NCBI GenBank assembly: GCA_007116605.1
Contig: SKID01000147.1
Span: forward strand, 1-7,884
Direction of reading: 5' to 3'
DNA from: Tissierellia bacterium
GTDB lineage: Bacteria > Bacillota > Clostridia > Tissierellales > Dethiosulfatibacteraceae
DNA: 7,884 nt
A program made the translations under genes and the position numbers. Of this stretch, positions 4,962 to 7,884 are shown in pieces. The first letter of the stretch is position 1; every line of letters begins with the position of its first letter. The notes under the pieces were generated by a model. The model was not told the DNA's origin. It saw only the letters and a list, made by a program, of their open reading frames with translations, and made no database searches.

Positions 4962-7382
4962 ATGTTTAGAGATAAAGATGAGTTTAAAGAAGAATTTATT
5001 AAAAGTGTAAAAGAATTAACTGGAGAATCTATTGAGGAAAGCACAATACGTGAACAATATCAAGCATTAGCCAAGTTGGTCATGAAAAATATTGCAGGAT
5101 ATATGGCCGATAGTCATGCTCGGATGAATGGCAAAAACAATAAGAAAAGATTATATTATTTTTCAATGGAATTTTTAATTGGTAAAATGTTAGACATGAA
5201 TCTAATCAATTTAGGAATTCATGACTTGGTAGCAGAAGGTTTAAAAGAGCTAGATATAGACTTAAAAGAAATTGAAGCTGTTGAAAAAGATGCAGGATTA
5301 GGAAATGGTGGTCTCGGAAGGCTAGCTGCGTGCTTTATGGATTCATTATCATTTTTAAACATTCCTGCTATTGGGATGGGCTTAAGATATCGATATGGTT
5401 TGTTTGAACAAAAAATTATTGATGGACGTCAAGTAGAAGTACCAGACCGTTGGTTAGCAAATGGCAATCAATGGGAACTAAAAAAAACAGCCAAGTCTGA
5501 AATTGTGAAATTTTACGGTCATGTAAAGACAGAAATGGTGGATGGACAGTTGCAATTTATGCACGAAAATTATGAAGCCGTTTTAGCCATGCCTTATGAT
5601 ATACCTATCGTGGATTACGACACTAAAGATGTGAATTATTTAAGACTTTGGAGTGCAGAGTCGGTGGATGATTTTGACTTAAGCTCATTCAACAGAGGTA
5701 ATTATTTGAATGCCGTTAGAAACAAAGCAGCAGCTGAAGCAATTACCCATGTACTGTATCCTAATGATGCCAATGAGGAAGGTAGAATCTTAAGACTAAA
5801 ACAGCAATACTTTTTTGTCAGTGCAGGTCTTAAAAGTATTATAAGAAGGTATAAGAACAATAATGAGGATTTTAGCGAAATACAGGATAAAATTCAAATT
5901 CAAATTAATGACACCCACCCATCTCTTGTCATACCTGAACTCATGAGGATTTTAATGGATGAAGAAGGATTAGGCTGGGACGAATCTTGGGAGAAAACGT
6001 CACAGATTTGTGCCTATACAAACCACACTATTTTGCCTGAAGCTCTTGAGACATGGTCTATTAGTATGATGCAACAATTACTACCAAGAGTGTATATGAT
6101 TATTGAAGAAATCAACAGACGATTCGTGTATGATGGAGCAGATGAATATCGTGACTTAAGGATTAGAAACAGCATTATTAGAGAGGGTATGGTCCACATG
6201 GCTAATTTAGCAATTATTGGATCTAAATCCGTAAATGGCGTAGCCGCATTACATACGAACATCTTAATTAATGAAACCTTTAGAGAACTATATCAGTTGT
6301 ACCCGAAAAAATTTAATTCGAAGACTAATGGTGTTTCACACAGAAGATTTATGTTAAAAGCGAATCCTGAATTAAGTCAAGTGATTACAGATGCTATCGG
6401 TACAGATTGGAAAATGCAACCAGAAAAACTAACGGACCTTAATTTCTATGTTGAGGACAAAAGTTTTCAGGACAAAATTCAGCGAGTCAAAAATCAGAAC
6501 AAAGAAAAGCTAGCCCGGCTGATTTATGAAACCAACCATGTTTCTATTGATCCCCAATCGATTTACGATGTTCATATTAAGAGAATTCATGAGTATAAAA
6601 GACAATTAATGAATGCCCTTCATATTATGGCATTATTTAAGAAAATCAAATACGAAAACTATGAAATTCATCCGCGAACATTTATTTTTTCTGGTAAAGC
6701 AGCTCCCGGATATTATATGGCAAAAAAAATCATTCAATTGATTACATCTTTAGAAAAAATTGTCAATCAAGATAAGAAAGTCAACCAGTTTATGAAGGTG
6801 GTATTTCTTGAGAACTTTAATGTCACTTTAGCAGAAAAAATATATCCTGCTGCGGATGTTTCCCAACAAATTTCTACTGCTAGCAAAGAAGCAAGTGGTA
6901 CAGGTAACATGAAGTTTATGATGAATGGCGCTTTGACCTTAGGAACATTAGATGGGGCTAATGTAGAAATAGTTGAATTAGTGGGGGAAGAAAATGCTTT
7001 CATTTTTGGATTGAAATCAGAAGAAGTGATTCGCTACTACCAGAAAGGTGGGTATCATTCCTATCACGAGTATGAGAATAATCCAGACTTGAAAGTGGTC
7101 GTTAATTATCTAGTGAATGGTTTTTTACAAGAAGATATTAGTGAGTTCAAAGATTTGTATGATCATCTTATTTCTTATAATGACCCATATTTTGTACTTA
7201 AAGATTTTGAACCTTATAAAGAAGCTCAAGAACGATTAAATAACACATACATGAATCAAAGTAAATGGTTATCAATGGTGATTGCTAACATTGCATCGTC
7301 AGGATATTTTTCTAGTGATCGAACCATATTAGATTATAATCGTGACATTTGGAAAATTCAAAGGGGGTCTCTAAATGAGTAA
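4962..7382 (+). CDS. glgP: Glycogen/alpha-glucan phosphorylase
   Basis: This 806-residue GT35 enzyme phosphorolyses terminal alpha-1,4 links of glycogen or maltodextrin to glucose-1-phosphate, using pyridoxal phosphate (PLP). Visible motifs: YFSMEFLIGK near residue 68, KDAGLGNGGLGRLAACFMDS at 109-128, NDTHPSLVIPELMRIL in the middle, IKRIHEYKRQLMNALH, FSGKAAPGY, and the PLP-site signature EASGTGNMKFMMNGALTLGT with PLP-lysine K651. Length is normal for bacterial family members. The ribosome site AGGTG (4953-4957) overlaps the glgB stop, and its last 8 bases overlap glgC, so the three genes are probably co-transcribed and translationally coupled. Nothing allows choice between glycogen and maltodextrin preference, but the operon favours glycogen. 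Confidence 0.96.
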   Translation: MFRDKDEFKEEFIKSVKELTGESIEESTIREQYQALAKLVMKNIAGYMADSHARMNGKNNKKRLYYFSMEFLIGKMLDMNLINLGIHDLVAEGLKELDIDLKEIEAVEKDAGLGNGGLGRLAACFMDSLSFLNIPAIGMGLRYRYGLFEQKIIDGRQVEVPDRWLANGNQWELKKTAKSEIVKFYGHVKTEMVDGQLQFMHENYEAVLAMPYDIPIVDYDTKDVNYLRLWSAESVDDFDLSSFNRGNYLNAVRNKAAAEAITHVLYPNDANEEGRILRLKQQYFFVSAGLKSIIRRYKNNNEDFSEIQDKIQIQINDTHPSLVIPELMRILMDEEGLGWDESWEKTSQICAYTNHTILPEALETWSISMMQQLLPRVYMIIEEINRRFVYDGADEYRDLRIRNSIIREGMVHMANLAIIGSKSVNGVAALHTNILINETFRELYQLYPKKFNSKTNGVSHRRFMLKANPELSQVITDAIGTDWKMQPEKLTDLNFYVEDKSFQDKIQRVKNQNKEKLARLIYETNHVSIDPQSIYDVHIKRIHEYKRQLMNALHIMALFKKIKYENYEIHPRTFIFSGKAAPGYYMAKKIIQLITSLEKIVNQDKKVNQFMKVVFLENFNVTLAEKIYPAADVSQQISTASKEASGTGNMKFMMNGALTLGTLDGANVEIVELVGEENAFIFGLKSEEVIRYYQKGGYHSYHEYENNPDLKVVVNYLVNGFLQEDISEFKDLYDHLISYNDPYFVLKDFEPYKEAQERLNNTYMNQSKWLSMVIANIASSGYFSSDRTILDYNRDIWKIQRGSLNE

Positions 7383-7884
7383 ACAAAAATGTATTGCCAT
7401 GTTGTTGGCAGGTGGACAAGGCAGTAGACTGAAAGACTTAACAAACAACAATGCAAAACCAGGAGTCATGTTTGGTGGGAAGTATCGCATTATAGATTTT
7501 AGCTTAAGCAATTGCTTTCACTCAAACATTTACACCGTAGGCGTATTGACTCAGTATAAGCCATTATTACTAAATCGCTATATTGGCACAGGTGATGCTT
7601 GGGCATTAGACAAGTTAGACCAAGGTGTCTATATTCTTCCTCCCTATATGGACAAAGAAGGGGGCAGTTGGTATAAAGGAACAGCGGATGCTGTCTATCA
7701 GAATTTAGAATTTATCGACATGTATGATCCGGAATATGTGCTTATTTTATCTGGAGACCATATTTATAAAATGGATTACTCGAAAATGCTTGATTTCACC
7801 ATTGAGCAAAATGCCGATTTATCCGTATCGGTGATGGAAGTAGATTGGAATGAAGCGAGCCGATTTGGCATTACCAATGTGGAC
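7375..7884 (+). CDS. glgC: Glucose-1-phosphate adenylyltransferase (ADP-glucose pyrophosphorylase), partial
   Basis: The ATG at 7375 overlaps the last 8 bases of glgP and has AAGGGGGT (7361-7368) 6 nt upstream. The frame is open to the window end, giving the first 170 residues. The enzyme makes ADP-glucose from ATP and glucose-1-phosphate, the committed step of bacterial glycogen synthesis. The nucleotide-binding signature LLAGGQGSRLKDLT is at 10-23, KYRIIDFSLSNC at 36-47, WYKGTADAVYQN at 99-110 and SGDHIYKMDY at 126-135, with D128 as the expected catalytic aspartate. Typical family sequence has AKPAVPFGGKYRIIDF; here it is AKPGVMFGGKYRIIDF, a mild variant. The partner GlgD of Firmicutes usually has degenerate motifs, whereas these are intact, so GlgC is preferred. 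The C-terminal beta-helix domain lies outside the window. Confidence 0.94.
   Translation, partial: MSKQKCIAMLLAGGQGSRLKDLTNNNAKPGVMFGGKYRIIDFSLSNCFHSNIYTVGVLTQYKPLLLNRYIGTGDAWALDKLDQGVYILPPYMDKEGGSWYKGTADAVYQNLEFIDMYDPEYVLILSGDHIYKMDYSKMLDFTIEQNADLSVSVMEVDWNEASRFGITNVD

Noticed and set aside
6014..6262. Minus-strand frames within glgP (also 6767-7003)
   Set aside because: These are antisense shadows of strongly conserved phosphorylase sequence.

Overview
The window reads as chromosomal DNA of a low-GC, probably anaerobic, Firmicutes/Clostridia-like bacterium. Reasons: AT-rich coding sequence, strong AGGAGG-type ribosome binding sites, an NqrB/RnfD-family ion-pump subunit, a bacterial glycogen operon, and a peroxiredoxin whose active-site codon is TGA, best read as selenocysteine. 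The organism is inferred only from such style; no marker gene fixes a genus.

Layout. Positions 1-645 (minus) hold the N-terminal 215 residues of an NqrB/RnfD-family membrane subunit, cut by the window edge. Positions 646-1041 are non-coding and carry two near-identical 23-bp repeats plus small hairpins. A REP-associated-type (IS200-like, Y1) transposase lies at 1042-1953 (minus); its C-terminus resembles the DNA-binding domain IV of DnaA. A promoter, ribosome site and one reading frame interrupted by a single TGA (2201-2920, plus) follow. That frame is an AhpC/Prx1-type peroxiredoxin with TGA exactly at the peroxidatic cysteine and a SECIS-like hairpin at a suitable distance. A 21-bp perfect stem (2929-2979) ends this unit. 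From 3095 to the window end runs a glycogen operon, glgB-glgP-glgC (glgC cut by the edge), with a 7-bp gap and then an 8-bp overlap.

How the genes relate. GlgC makes ADP-glucose, GlgB introduces alpha-1,6 branches and GlgP releases glucose-1-phosphate, so the operon covers both storage and mobilisation; a glycogen synthase is expected just outside. The peroxiredoxin is a stand-alone peroxide-defence gene. The NqrB/RnfD gene belongs to a divergent operon leaving the left edge.

Most notable points: (1) the selenoprotein peroxiredoxin, which a standard gene caller would split in two or call a pseudogene; (2) a family of five short A-rich + TGTCCC(C) repeats, each upstream of and co-oriented with an unrelated gene (NqrB/RnfD x2, peroxiredoxin x1, glgB x2); two of these copies also form inverted repeats around the transposase gene, suggesting a REP/RAYT-like relationship.
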